A stretch of 64,000 nt of DNA, taken from Bin55 sp963664665 (GTDB lineage: Bacteria > Pseudomonadota > Gammaproteobacteria > Pseudomonadales > Azotimanducaceae). Every line of letters begins with the position of its first letter. The first letter of the stretch is position 1. The position numbers and the translations under genes are program-made. This document shows positions 1 to 9,701 of the stretch, one piece after another. Under the pieces are notes generated by a model. The model worked only from the letters and a program-made list of their open reading frames with translations, made no database searches and was not told the origin of the DNA. The stretch spans positions 140,344 to 204,343 of the forward strand of contig CAXXMH010000005.1 in NCBI GenBank assembly GCA_963664665.2, written 5' to 3'.

Positions 1-2482
1 CGCAGACAATCGTTCCCTTGTCCTTGTTCGACTCAGCCGGCGTTCCCGCCAGTACGCCGAACGTGTCATCAAACTCCTCAGCTATCAGTCCGCGCAGCCA
101 ATCTCGAGACACGCTTACCGGCGAACTAGAAATAAACGCAATCTCCAGTACTTGATCGCCTCGCGTTCGAATGCACCTCGAATCACCACGTGAACTGTCC
201 ACATATTCGAACGCTTCAATATCGTCACCTTGTAACCGTGAAAAAGTAGAAGCCAGCCAATCTGAGAAGTCGTTTGGAAAAAACGTCAATGCGAAATCTA
301 CTTGCCATCCAGCATCAGTTCGATTAGCGGACCAATAGAACAGATCGTCCAAATTCGGTTTTTCGGTAGACAGAAAGTAGCCGAAGCAATTGTTTTTTAT
401 GGGTTCAACCGTGACAGGCACCGCTTTGAATGCAGGTTGACCTGAGATCGGATCTAGATTCGCGGGCACCAACGTATCAATACACGCTTGACTGGCGTAC
501 TGGTCGTTCCAATGCATATTCGCAAACACAGTACCTTCGCGCAGACGCGTGCTAGATTCAACGGGAAGATGAACTGTGCCGTGATCTGTTGAAACCCCCG
601 CGATTTGACCGTCTGCCAGACCCATTGCCTTGAAATCTGCCGCATGCATGGTCAATGTCGGACCTCCGACATGAGTTAGTAAGCGAGGTGCCTTCGCGGT
701 TCGTGTCATGGTGTGCCATTGATCACGCACTCGACCCGTAATCAATTGAAAAGGACGATCCTGTGTAGGTTGATCAGCAGGAGGACAATACGGTATTGGC
801 ACCATATTGCCCTTTTGATTCGCCGTGTAAAAACCGCCGTTACCAAAGAATCGATTGCCTGATTCACCAGTCGATCCCCATACCTGCGGACTCAACGACT
901 CGTAATCAGCGTCACGAAGAAAACTCAAGTCAAGATCACGTTGGCCGTCGTTTCTCAACGCAGTAAGCTCAATGTGCTCCGCCCATATATCCGCTGGCGA
1001 GTCGTACTGAAAGGAACGTTCGTGTCCCATGAGCTTGGCGACTTCTGCGATCTGCCACCAGTCCGGCCGTGTCTCCCCCGGCGGCTCTAGAAAAGTTCGC
1101 TGACGTGAAATACAACGTTCCGAATTTGTGACGGTACCGTCTTTCTCACCCCAAGCTTGCGACGGTAACTGAACGTCGGCATACGCTAATGTGTCGTTCT
1201 CAGTAACGACATCCGATACGATTACACACGGACAGATTTCAAGCGCTTCGCGCACACGTAGTGCTTCGGGCATGCTGGCCGCAGGATTTGTCGCCATGAT
1301 CCACAGCACTTTAATACTGCCGTCACGAACCGCTTGGAACATTTCCACCGCTTTCAAACCCTCATCTGTGACGAGATTCGATGCATCCCAGTGTTCTTGC
1401 ACGATCTCGCGGTGAGTTTCATTACGAATTTCCATATGCGCCGCGAGCATATTCGCCATGCCACCTACTTCGCGACCGCCCATGGCATTAGGCTGCCCGG
1501 TGACGCTAAACGCGCCCATACCTGGTTTGCCTAAACGGCCAGTTGCCAGATGACAATTAATGATCGCGTTGACCTTGTCCGTGCCAGCCGTGGATTGATT
1601 CACGCCTTGACTAAACACCGTGACGACGTTGTTCGTGGCAGAAAACATCGCGAAGAAACAACGTATATCAGTCGCGGATAGTCCGGTAATTTCAGCGACG
1701 TCGTCGATTGAGGGTTGGTCTATCGCGGCAACCGTCGTGTCAAACCCGTTGACGTGCGAGGCGACATAGCATTCATCGACAAAACCGTTCTCGACAAGAT
1801 AACCTAGTAGCGCATTCCAAAGCACAACATCTGTACCCGGTTTGATCGGCAGGTGCAAATCTGCTTCGTCGCAAGTTGATGTGTGGCGCGGGTCGATCAC
1901 AACGATCTCTGTTCCGCGCTCCTCACGTGCAGCAAGTAAGCGTTGATGCAAGACCGGATGGCACCATGCCAAGTTTGACCCTACGAGTACGACGACATCC
2001 GCCAGTTCCAGATCCTCGTAACGTCCCGGTACTGTGTCAGATCCAAACGCCCGTTTATGTCCCGCCACCGTTGACGCCATGCAAAGTCGAGAGTTCGTAT
2101 CGATGTTGGCGGAACCCACGAAGCCCTTCATGAATTTATTGGCGACGTAGTAGTCCTCGGTAAGTAGCTGCCCCGATACATACATCCCTACGGATTCTGG
2201 TCCGTCGGTTTCGATGCTCTCGTTGAATTTATCAGCGACGTGACGAAGCGCAATCTCCCAGCTCGTGCGCACTCCATCAACGACGGGGTGTAGTTGGCGA
2301 TCGTCTAACGATAGAGTCTCAGCGAGTGCCGCGCCTTTTGAGCAAATGCGTCCGAGATTTGCTGGATGATCGACGTCTCCAGTGATTTCAACGTTTCCTT
2401 GCGGGTCGCTCTGAGCGACTAACCCGCACCCAACACCGCAGTACGGACACGTGGTTTTCACCGACGTTGCGAGCAGCGTCAT
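1..2482 (-). CDS. nasA: Assimilatory nitrate reductase catalytic subunit, 3' end beyond window
   Basis: Reduces nitrate to nitrite in the cytoplasm with a molybdopterin guanine dinucleotide cofactor. The minus-strand frame opens with ATG at 2482 and stays open to base 1, about 827 codons. The N-terminus carries the 4Fe-4S ligands CPYCGVGCG and, after about 40 residues, GRICSKG. The long body follows the Mo-bisPGD oxidoreductase pattern. The last residues in the window read KGTIVC, the typical opening of a BFD-like [2Fe-2S] domain, so this is probably the gammaproteobacterial NasA form with a C-terminal BFD domain; that last point is inferred. Only 4 bases separate it from the nirD stop, so it is the last gene of the nitrate operon. 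The stop codon lies outside the window. Confidence 0.93.
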   Translation of the reverse strand, partial: MTLLATSVKTTCPYCGVGCGLVAQSDPQGNVEITGDVDHPANLGRICSKGAALAETLSLDDRQLHPVVDGVRTSWEIALRHVADKFNESIETDGPESVGMYVSGQLLTEDYYVANKFMKGFVGSANIDTNSRLCMASTVAGHKRAFGSDTVPGRYEDLELADVVVLVGSNLAWCHPVLHQRLLAAREERGTEIVVIDPRHTSTCDEADLHLPIKPGTDVVLWNALLGYLVENGFVDECYVASHVNGFDTTVAAIDQPSIDDVAEITGLSATDIRCFFAMFSATNNVVTVFSQGVNQSTAGTDKVNAIINCHLATGRLGKPGMGAFSVTGQPNAMGGREVGGMANMLAAHMEIRNETHREIVQEHWDASNLVTDEGLKAVEMFQAVRDGSIKVLWIMATNPAASMPEALRVREALEICPCVIVSDVVTENDTLAYADVQLPSQAWGEKDGTVTNSERCISRQRTFLEPPGETRPDWWQIAEVAKLMGHERSFQYDSPADIWAEHIELTALRNDGQRDLDLSFLRDADYESLSPQVWGSTGESGNRFFGNGGFYTANQKGNMVPIPYCPPADQPTQDRPFQLITGRVRDQWHTMTRTAKAPRLLTHVGGPTLTMHAADFKAMGLADGQIAGVSTDHGTVHLPVESSTRLREGTVFANMHWNDQYASQACIDTLVPANLDPISGQPAFKAVPVTVEPIKNNCFGYFLSTEKPNLDDLFYWSANRTDAGWQVDFALTFFPNDFSDWLASTFSRLQGDDIEAFEYVDSSRGDSRCIRTRGDQVLEIAFISSSPVSVSRDWLRGLIAEEFDDTFGVLAGTPAESNKDKGTIVC

Positions 2483-2486
2483 CTGG

Positions 2487-2837
2487 TCAACTAAGCTGCT
2501 TAGTTGCTAGCTCGCGCAGATCAGCATCGCTCAAGTAAATCTGGTCTCCCTCGAGACGGATCATGCACGAGCGCACACACTTCGGCTCAGGATCCACTGA
2601 TTGACCGGACTCTAAGTCGATCACCAGGTTGTGCAACGGGCAGGTCACAGAATTGCCGTGAACGATGCCTTCACTGAGCGGACCGCCTAGATGAGGACAG
2701 ACATCTTCAAGTGCAAATAGCTGGTCGTTCGCGGTGCGGAAAACGCCAACTTCTACTTCACCGATGCGAACCCGTCGCGCACCGGATCTAGGAATATCTG
2801 CTAAGTTTCCGATCAGACGCCATTCGGAAGCACCCAT
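2487..2837 (-). CDS. nirD: Nitrite reductase small subunit NirD
   Basis: Small subunit of the NADH-dependent nitrite reductase that converts nitrite to ammonium together with NirB. At 116 residues it has the normal family length. A Rieske-like [2Fe-2S] motif is intact (CPH about residue 47 and CPLH about residue 67), whereas many NirD proteins have lost these cysteines and histidines; the retained ligands suggest a bound cluster. The ATG directly follows the nirB stop codon with no gap, so translation is probably coupled. The downstream gene is nasA. Confidence 0.95.
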   Translation of the reverse strand: MGASEWRLIGNLADIPRSGARRVRIGEVEVGVFRTANDQLFALEDVCPHLGGPLSEGIVHGNSVTCPLHNLVIDLESGQSVDPEPKCVRSCMIRLEGDQIYLSDADLRELATKQLS

Positions 2838-5282
2838 CTATACCACCTCGACCAAATCTAATTCGGCGAGCGGTTGAAACTCGTGCGCATCGACTCCGTT
2901 AACTCGCTCGGACCAGGGATTGCGTTGCGAAAACGATTGCGAATGCACAAAGCCGTCGTACAACTCTTTCCGACGCTTCGAATCGTCGACAACGGCTTCT
3001 TTAATTGATTCGATTCCAACTCGAACCAACCATTTGTACATGCGTTCAAGGTAATGACCTTGTAATCGATAAAGTTGAACGACGGCGGCGACGATCTCCA
3101 TGACTTCGTCCTCGGACGCGACTTTGCTCAGTAATTCAGTTTGCCGAACCGTCAATCCCGATCCGCCGCCAATGTGAACTTCATAGCCCGATTCGACGCA
3201 AACCACACCGACATCTTTGCATGTCGCTTCAGCGCAGTTGCGCGGACAGCCGCTAACAGCCATCTTCACCTTTGCTGGGGTCCAGCAACTCCACATGAAT
3301 TTCTCAATTCGGACACCTAGACCCGTGGAGTCCTGCGTGCCAAAACGACACCACTCAGTACCCACACAAGTCTTGACCGTTCGGAGTGCCTTCCCGTACG
3401 CGTGCCCGGAAACAAGACCCGCGTCACCAAGATCAGCCCAGACTGCGGGAAGATCTTCTTTTCGCACACCGAGCATGTCGATCCGTTGTCCGCCCGTGAG
3501 TTTGACGGTCGGAATCTCGAATTTGTCAACGACGTCCGCGATCGCACGTAGCTCATCCGCCGACGTGACGCCTCCCCACATCCGCGGTACGACTGAGTAA
3601 GTACCGTCTTTTTGAATGTTCGCGTGAACACGTTCATTAATGAAGCGGGATTGTTGATCGTCTTTGTAGATACCCGGCCATGTTGATAGCAAGTAGTAGT
3701 TGAGCGCAGGTCGACACTTGGCGCAGCCTTCTGAACTCTTCCAATGCAGGCTTTGCATCACATCGGGAATCGATTGCAGACGCTGAACTTCGATCAGCCG
3801 GCGCACATCGTCGTGACCAAGATCCGTACACGCGCAGACCGCACCCGCAGCCTTTGGCTTGTAGTCGTCGCCAAGCGTCAACGTTAACAGTTGCTCGACC
3901 AAGCCGGTGCACGTGCCGCACGAGGAGGACGCTTTCGTATACGTTCTCACTTCGTCGACCGTTGATAGATCGTGCTCATTGATCGCACTCACGATCGTTC
4001 CCTTGCAGACACCGTTACAGCCACAGATCTCAACCTCGTCCGGTAGCGAAGCTACGGCGACGTCCGCACTTTGACCGTCCGCGTAACCCGGACCAAACAT
4101 CATGGTGTCTCGGAAGTCGCTGATGTCGTCGCCGCTTCGTATCAGCTGGAGGTACCAGCTGTTATTCGCGGTGTCACCGTACAACACTGTTCCGATGAGT
4201 TTATTTTCCGCAATGACCAAGCGACGGTAGATACTGCGTCGAGCGTCTCGTAAGACGATTTCCTCTCGATCATCGCCGCCCTCAAAGTCTCCTGCTGAGT
4301 AAAGGTCAATGCCGGTGACTTTCAGTTGTGTCGCAAGAACCTGCTTTTCAAACGGCTTACCAGTACGGTCACCGAGCAACGTCTCTGCAGCAACGTTTGC
4401 CATCTGATACAACGGCGCGACTAATCCATACACATCGTTTTCGAATTCCGCACACTCGCCGACTGCGAGGATGTTTGGATCTGACGTACGCATGCGGTTG
4501 TCGACGACGACCCCGCGGTTGATTTCGAGTCCAGCCTCTTGGGCGACATTGACACTGGGTCGAATGCCGACCGCCATCACGACAAGGTCCGCGGCCAATT
4601 CCGTTCCATCATCGAGCAAGACGCCTTCGACGGAAGGGCCGCCAAGAATTTCCTTGGTATTCGCCTCGGTCAAAACCGTAATGCCACGGTCTTCGACCGC
4701 TTTCTGCAAGAGATGGCCAGCAGCCGGATCAAGCTGGCGTTCCATGAGTGTTGGCATCAAATGCACGACGGTGACTTTCATGCCTTGCATTGCTAAACCA
4801 GCCGCTGCTTCAAGTCCAAGCAATCCGCCACCGATTACGACAGCGCTTTGCCCTCGTTGGGTCGCCCATAACATGGCTTCAACATCGTCGTAGTCACGGT
4901 ACGTGACAACACCTTGCTTGTCATGACCTGGTACGGGGATGACGATCGGATTTGAACCCGTTGCGATCAGAAGCTTGTCGTATTTGGCGCTCTCGTCGTC
5001 ACCCGAATACACGATGCGAGCTCTGCGATCGATGCGGTCAACCTTGAAACCCTTATAGAGCATGATGCCGCGATCAATGTACCAACCGTCGCCATGAATG
5101 ATGATTTCTTCATACGTCTTCTCGCCCGACAGAAGCGGCGACAACATGATTCGGTCGTAATTGACACGCGGTTCCGCATTGAAGATGGTCACGTCATACG
5201 CGTCAGGATCCGCATCAAAAATGCGTTCAAGCGCGCGACCGGGCGTCATTCCATTGCCGATTACAACTAGCTTTTGCTTCAT
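2838..5282 (-). CDS. nirB: NADH-dependent nitrite reductase large subunit NirB
   Basis: Cytoplasmic six-electron reduction of nitrite to ammonium. The 814-residue protein has, in order, an FAD/NADH pyridine-nucleotide disulfide oxidoreductase module (VVIGNGMTPG near the N-terminus and GGGLLGLEAA near residue 152), a BFD-like [2Fe-2S] region (CGCNGVC and later CGTC), a nitrite/sulfite reductase ferredoxin half-domain, and the 4Fe-4S/sirohaem site (CVGTEWCRFG followed by SGCPRNCAEA). Length and domain order are normal. It lies 49 bases downstream of the transporter ATPase gene and abuts nirD, so it belongs to the same operon. Confidence 0.96.
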   Translation of the reverse strand: MKQKLVVIGNGMTPGRALERIFDADPDAYDVTIFNAEPRVNYDRIMLSPLLSGEKTYEEIIIHGDGWYIDRGIMLYKGFKVDRIDRRARIVYSGDDESAKYDKLLIATGSNPIVIPVPGHDKQGVVTYRDYDDVEAMLWATQRGQSAVVIGGGLLGLEAAAGLAMQGMKVTVVHLMPTLMERQLDPAAGHLLQKAVEDRGITVLTEANTKEILGGPSVEGVLLDDGTELAADLVVMAVGIRPSVNVAQEAGLEINRGVVVDNRMRTSDPNILAVGECAEFENDVYGLVAPLYQMANVAAETLLGDRTGKPFEKQVLATQLKVTGIDLYSAGDFEGGDDREEIVLRDARRSIYRRLVIAENKLIGTVLYGDTANNSWYLQLIRSGDDISDFRDTMMFGPGYADGQSADVAVASLPDEVEICGCNGVCKGTIVSAINEHDLSTVDEVRTYTKASSSCGTCTGLVEQLLTLTLGDDYKPKAAGAVCACTDLGHDDVRRLIEVQRLQSIPDVMQSLHWKSSEGCAKCRPALNYYLLSTWPGIYKDDQQSRFINERVHANIQKDGTYSVVPRMWGGVTSADELRAIADVVDKFEIPTVKLTGGQRIDMLGVRKEDLPAVWADLGDAGLVSGHAYGKALRTVKTCVGTEWCRFGTQDSTGLGVRIEKFMWSCWTPAKVKMAVSGCPRNCAEATCKDVGVVCVESGYEVHIGGGSGLTVRQTELLSKVASEDEVMEIVAAVVQLYRLQGHYLERMYKWLVRVGIESIKEAVVDDSKRRKELYDGFVHSQSFSQRNPWSERVNGVDAHEFQPLAELDLVEVV

Positions 5283-5331
5283 TTCTTGCTTACTGTTCTT
5301 CCGATGTCTTGTTCTTGTCTAACTGCTCTTC

Positions 5332-6987
5332 TTAACTCGCTTTGAGCAGGTGACCACTCTCGTTTTCCTCGAGGAAGCAGAGAAGCTCTTCGCGGTAGCG
5401 AATGTATGACGGATGTTCGAGCATCGCCTTCCGTGTACGTGGCCGTTCCAAGTCAACCTCCATGACGTGTCCGACACGTGCTTGTGGTCCATTCGTCATC
5501 ATGACAACACGATCAGCGAGCAGAATCGCTTCATCAACGTCATGCGTGACACAAATCGCGGTGACTTGCGCTTGCGACCACACCTCCATTAACACGTCCT
5601 GTAACTCCCAACGCGTCAAACTGTCGAGCATGCCGAAGGGTTCGTCGAGCAGTAGTAGCTTTGGCGACAACGCAAAGGCGCGCGCAATGCCGATCAACTG
5701 ACGCGTACCGTTGGAAAGATCGCGCGCAGGCTGATCAGCAGATTCGCCGAGTCCAACACGCTCCAGGTAGTAGTCAACGACCTCTTCACGTTCTTGTCTT
5801 GTAGCGGTCGGGTAAACCCGATTAACGCCGATGGCAATGTTTTGTCTCGCGGACAGCCACGGGAATACGCTTGGCGCTTGAAAAACTACCGCACGTTCGG
5901 GGTCCGCATCGACGACGTGCTTCGCATCCAAGACGATCGCGCCACTCGAAATCTCGCCGAGACCGGCCGTCATCGATAACACGGTGGACTTACCGCATCC
6001 GGAGTGACCGATGAGCGTAATGAACTCGCCTTTCTCCATGACAAGCTCAAAGTCCTCTACGACGGTCAATGGCCCACTATTGGTGGGGAAGGACTTGCAG
6101 AGTTGAGAGTATTGCAGATACCGGGTCGTCGTTAGAGTCTTCGACGCTTCTCTGTACGCTCTCGGAAGGGCATGCAAAGGAGTAACGTCCGGAAGTGAAC
6201 GCGGTTCCGAAACCGTCTCTACCTGCCGCTGATCGTTGAGATAACGAGTAATTCGAGTCTTTAATTTGATGGCAACAGAGCTGTGATTGACCGCGCTGCG
6301 AATCCGCGGTCGCGGAAGCGGTACACCGATTTGTTCACTGATCGTACCGTCTGAATTGAGCAGTACGACGCGGTCTGCAAGGTAAAGTGCTTCGTCGACG
6401 TCGTTTGTGACTAACAACACCGTTCGTTGATCACGCTGCCAGATTGCCTGCAGTTCGTCCTGAAGTTTGGTGCGCGTAAGGGCATCCAGTGCTGAGAGTG
6501 GTTCGTCGAGTAGAAGCACCTCGGGTTCCATTGCAAGCGTGCGCGCAAGTGCCACTCGCTGCCGCATCCCACCGGACAGCGCCGCTGGTTTCCGGTCGTG
6601 CGCATGCGTTAATCCGACCATTTCTATGTAATGTTGAGAGAGTTCTCGACACGCCGACCTTGACAACTCTCGGTGTGCCGCACGCACCGCTAGTTCAACG
6701 TTACCCGTGACAGTAAGCCACGGCAGCAACGAATAGGACTGAAACACGACACTACGTTCAGGACCCGGCGATTCAACTCGTTCGCCTCGAAACAACACCT
6801 GACCCCGTGTAGGTTTTTCAAGTCCCGCAAGCAGGTTAACCAACGTCGTCTTGCCCGTACCAGCGAATCCAAGCACAGCAACGAATTCGCCTTGCTCTAT
6901 CTGAAACGACACGTCGTGTAAAACGTCGACGCGTTCAGAACCAATACCAAACGAGACGCTTACGTTCTCTAATTCAAGAATCGACAC
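5332..6987 (-). CDS. Nitrate ABC transporter ATPase, two nucleotide-binding domains in one chain
   Basis: Energises nitrate/nitrite import with the permease and binding protein encoded just upstream. The 551 residues hold two complete ABC ATPase domains of the NrtD/SsuB type. Domain 1 has Walker A GFAGTGKTT, signature LSGGMRQR and Walker B LLLDEP. Domain 2 has Walker A GHSGCGKST, a degenerate signature LSNGTRQ and Walker B LLLDEP. In cyanobacteria the two ATPases are separate proteins (NrtC, NrtD); here they are fused and NrtC's regulatory NrtA-like domain is absent. The weakened second signature suggests the two sites are not equivalent. It lies 9 bases after the permease gene. Confidence 0.9.
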   Translation of the reverse strand: MSILELENVSVSFGIGSERVDVLHDVSFQIEQGEFVAVLGFAGTGKTTLVNLLAGLEKPTRGQVLFRGERVESPGPERSVVFQSYSLLPWLTVTGNVELAVRAAHRELSRSACRELSQHYIEMVGLTHAHDRKPAALSGGMRQRVALARTLAMEPEVLLLDEPLSALDALTRTKLQDELQAIWQRDQRTVLLVTNDVDEALYLADRVVLLNSDGTISEQIGVPLPRPRIRSAVNHSSVAIKLKTRITRYLNDQRQVETVSEPRSLPDVTPLHALPRAYREASKTLTTTRYLQYSQLCKSFPTNSGPLTVVEDFELVMEKGEFITLIGHSGCGKSTVLSMTAGLGEISSGAIVLDAKHVVDADPERAVVFQAPSVFPWLSARQNIAIGVNRVYPTATRQEREEVVDYYLERVGLGESADQPARDLSNGTRQLIGIARAFALSPKLLLLDEPFGMLDSLTRWELQDVLMEVWSQAQVTAICVTHDVDEAILLADRVVMMTNGPQARVGHVMEVDLERPRTRKAMLEHPSYIRYREELLCFLEENESGHLLKAS

Positions 6988-6996
6988 GATGCAGGC

Positions 6997-8058
6997 TTAT
7001 CTCGTATTCGTGTCGATCATTGACTGCAGCGTATGCATGACACGATCCAAGAGGAATCCGATGATGCCGATCGTTAGCACCGCTACCATGATTTTGGCAA
7101 GGGATTGCGAGGATCCGTTCTGAAACTCGTCCCACACGAATTTTCCAAGGCCAGGATTCTGTGCGAGCATTTCAGCCGCGATTAAGACCATCCAACCAAC
7201 ACCTAACGAAAGTCGGAGCCCGGTGAAAATCAGAGGTAAGGCAGAAGGCAGAACAAGCTTGGTGATCTTGGTCCACGTGCGGAGTTTCAGCACCTTACTC
7301 ACATTTAGAAGGTCCTTGTCGATCGTTGCGACACCCAGCGCCGTATTGATCAACGTTGGCCACATCGAGCACAGCGTGACTGTAATCGCGGAATTCAAGA
7401 AGGATTTGGCGAACAAACCTTCATTCGTCGTGTACACCGCCGACACGACCATCGTGACGATCGGTAACCACGCGAGTGGCGAGACGGGCTTAAATACCTG
7501 GACGAATGGGTTGATTGCGACGTTCGTGATCGGCGACAACCCACAAGCGATACCGATCGGTACCGCGACGATGGTCGCAATTAGGAAGCCAAAGAAGACG
7601 GTCTTAAGCGACGTCCAAATCTGATCGTAATAGGTAGGTCGTCCGGTATATTCGCGCCACTTTACCCTGTCTTCACGGCCTTGTTCGATGTGTTCCGCAT
7701 TTCGAATCTCTTGCCTTTCTTGAAACGCGACCGCCTTCAGGCGTTCTGTTTTGTGATCCTCGTGGAGTACGAGCGCCTGTTCCCAAACCTTAGCCGGGCC
7801 TGGTATCGTGCCGAGTGAGGTTTCGACTTGCTGGGCCAGCTGCGACCACAAAAACAGGAAACCCAATATGGCTAATACGGGCACACAAAGCAAGCGCCAA
7901 AACTCGCGGAATTGCACGGCCGGGTCTTCGCCAAAACCAATTCGGAACAAAGGTGTAAGCCAACCTAGCCCGAAAACGCTGATGACCCGATCTGCTTTCT
8001 CGATTCGCAACAACGCGGAATCGCGCCGCTGAATACCGATCGCGGTGGAGTCTTCCAT
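6997..8058 (-). CDS. Nitrate ABC transporter permease (NrtB/NasE type)
   Basis: Inner-membrane channel subunit of the nitrate importer, of the BPD_transp_1 family. The 353 residues contain a first membrane segment near 55-75 (VPVLAILGFLFLW), a charged 60-residue insert rich in Glu and Arg, and then the usual five-helix permease core. The ATPase-contacting loop EMLAQNPGLGKFVWDEF sits near residue 295. The long charged N-terminal region is typical of the NrtB/NasE subgroup rather than SsuC. It lies between the binding-protein gene (18 bases upstream) and the double ATPase gene (9 bases downstream). Confidence 0.92.
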   Translation of the reverse strand: MEDSTAIGIQRRDSALLRIEKADRVISVFGLGWLTPLFRIGFGEDPAVQFREFWRLLCVPVLAILGFLFLWSQLAQQVETSLGTIPGPAKVWEQALVLHEDHKTERLKAVAFQERQEIRNAEHIEQGREDRVKWREYTGRPTYYDQIWTSLKTVFFGFLIATIVAVPIGIACGLSPITNVAINPFVQVFKPVSPLAWLPIVTMVVSAVYTTNEGLFAKSFLNSAITVTLCSMWPTLINTALGVATIDKDLLNVSKVLKLRTWTKITKLVLPSALPLIFTGLRLSLGVGWMVLIAAEMLAQNPGLGKFVWDEFQNGSSQSLAKIMVAVLTIGIIGFLLDRVMHTLQSMIDTNTR

Positions 8059-8076
8059 GACTATCTCTTCGTTAAC

Positions 8077-9450
8077 TTATTGCTCGATCGACACGACGTT
8101 GCCGCGTCGCACGGATTGCCTTTGTTTCAGACCTATCTCTAGGGAATCCACGTAAGCGTTAGGAGTCCGTCCGTCGTACGTGACGCCATCGATGAAATCT
8201 GCCTGCGGTTCTCGATAGCCATCGGCGTCCCAAGGAAAATCCGCTTCCGATGCCAGGCCTTCGTCTACCAATAGGCGGGCCGCTTCGAGGTAGACCGACG
8301 GTTTGTATACCTCCTCAGCGATCTGGAAATACCAGCTATCGTCAGGAGAATCTGAGATCTGTCCCCAACGTCTCATCTGCGTCAAGTACCAAATCGCGTC
8401 CGAGTAGTACGGATGGGTCGCGAAGTACCGAAAGAAAACGTTGAAGTCCGGCACGTCTCGAATATCGCCTTTTTCGTACTCAAAAGTACCAGTCATGGAA
8501 TTCGCAATGACGTCGACATCTGCACCGACGTATTCGGAACGAGCAAGAATTTCCGCGGCCTCTTGACGATTCGCGTTGTCGTTTTCGTCTAACCAAATCG
8601 CAGCGCGAATCAGCGCTTTCGTTAGCGCAAGCGTCGTATTCGGGTTTGATTGCGCAAATTCAGCGGTAACGCCGAAGACTTTCTCAGGATTGTTCTTCCA
8701 AATTTCGTAGTCCGTGATGACGGGTACACCGATCCCTTTCGCCACTGCCTGCTGGTTCCAGGGTTCACCGACACAATATCCATGGATGGTTCCCGCTTCC
8801 ATAGTTGCGGGCATTTGGGGCGGTGGCGTGACAGACAGAAGTACATCTGCATCAATCTGGCCGGAAATGTCATCCACGCTATAGAAACCCGGATGGATTC
8901 CACCGGCCGCTAGCCAGTATCGCAGTTCATAGTTATGCGTTGAGACCGGAAACACCATGCCCAGGTTGAAGGGTCTCCCGTCAGCCTCGTACTTCTCAAC
9001 AACGGGTTTAAGCGCAGATGCGGAAATAGGGTGCTGAACCTTCCCGTCAACGACAGGGATAAACGGTTTCATTTGCTCCCAGATCGTGTTGGATACCGTT
9101 ATGCCGTTTCCGTTGAGGTCCATCGAAAACGGCGTAACGATATGGGCTTTAGTGCCATAACCGATCGTCGACGCGAGTGGCTGACCTGCCAACATGTGTG
9201 CGCCGTCGAGTTCGCCATCGATAACCCGGTCTAGTAATACCTTCCAGTTTGCCTGCGGTTCAAGCGAGACGTACAACCCCTCGTCTTCGAAAAAGCCTTT
9301 CTCGTACGCAATCGCCAATGGCGCCATATCGGTGAGTTTGATGAAGCCAAGTGTCAATTCATCCTTTTCAACGTCGAGGTAATCCGCATGGGTGCTTATG
9401 GCATGAACCAACGCAAGCAACGCGACAATCAATCGCAAACGAATTACCAT
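8077..9450 (-). CDS. Nitrate ABC transporter substrate-binding protein (NrtA/NasF type)
   Basis: Periplasmic or membrane-tethered nitrate/nitrite-binding component and first gene of the operon. The 457-residue product starts with a signal peptide (hydrophobic residues 5-18, then a likely cleavage after HAD) and continues with the NMT1/NrtA fold: LGFIKLTDMAPLAIAYEKGFF near residue 33 and HMLAGQPLAS near residue 85. The start codon lies about 20 bases below the predicted transcription start of the sigma-54 promoter, which supports this ATG. Order SBP-permease-ATPase-nirB-nirD-nasA makes nitrate rather than sulfonate the likely ligand. Confidence 0.92.
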   Translation of the reverse strand: MVIRLRLIVALLALVHAISTHADYLDVEKDELTLGFIKLTDMAPLAIAYEKGFFEDEGLYVSLEPQANWKVLLDRVIDGELDGAHMLAGQPLASTIGYGTKAHIVTPFSMDLNGNGITVSNTIWEQMKPFIPVVDGKVQHPISASALKPVVEKYEADGRPFNLGMVFPVSTHNYELRYWLAAGGIHPGFYSVDDISGQIDADVLLSVTPPPQMPATMEAGTIHGYCVGEPWNQQAVAKGIGVPVITDYEIWKNNPEKVFGVTAEFAQSNPNTTLALTKALIRAAIWLDENDNANRQEAAEILARSEYVGADVDVIANSMTGTFEYEKGDIRDVPDFNVFFRYFATHPYYSDAIWYLTQMRRWGQISDSPDDSWYFQIAEEVYKPSVYLEAARLLVDEGLASEADFPWDADGYREPQADFIDGVTYDGRTPNAYVDSLEIGLKQRQSVRRGNVVSIEQ

Positions 9451-9481
9451 AACAAACCCAATGTACTAACGGCAGACACAC

Positions 9482-9497
9482 AGCAAAAATCGTGCCA
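9482..9497 (-). promoter_or_regulatory. Sigma-54 (-24/-12) promoter of the nitrate operon
   Basis: Read on the minus strand the site is TGGCACGATTTTTGCT, a full match to the RpoN consensus TGGCACG-N4-TTGCW with GG and GC ten bases apart. Transcription would start near 9471, leaving a leader of about 20 bases before the binding-protein ATG at 9450. The position and the nitrogen-assimilation genes downstream point to NtrC or a similar enhancer-binding protein as activator. No convincing activator palindrome was recognised in the A+T-rich stretch above it. Confidence 0.88.
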
Positions 9498-9701
9498 TAG
9501 TGTCTGAAGTAACTTAACCTATTGATTTAACAATCTTTTATTTCTATTTCATTTCCTCCTCAACGTTACAAATACAGGAGACTAGCGCAATATCTGCGAT
9601 TTGATCAAATTTTGAGGGCGTGTCGTTGTCCACGCTTTCGCTAGTTGTGCAAACTCAGCGCCATGCCGCTAATCGTCCGCGTTATCGTGACAAAAGACGA
9701 A

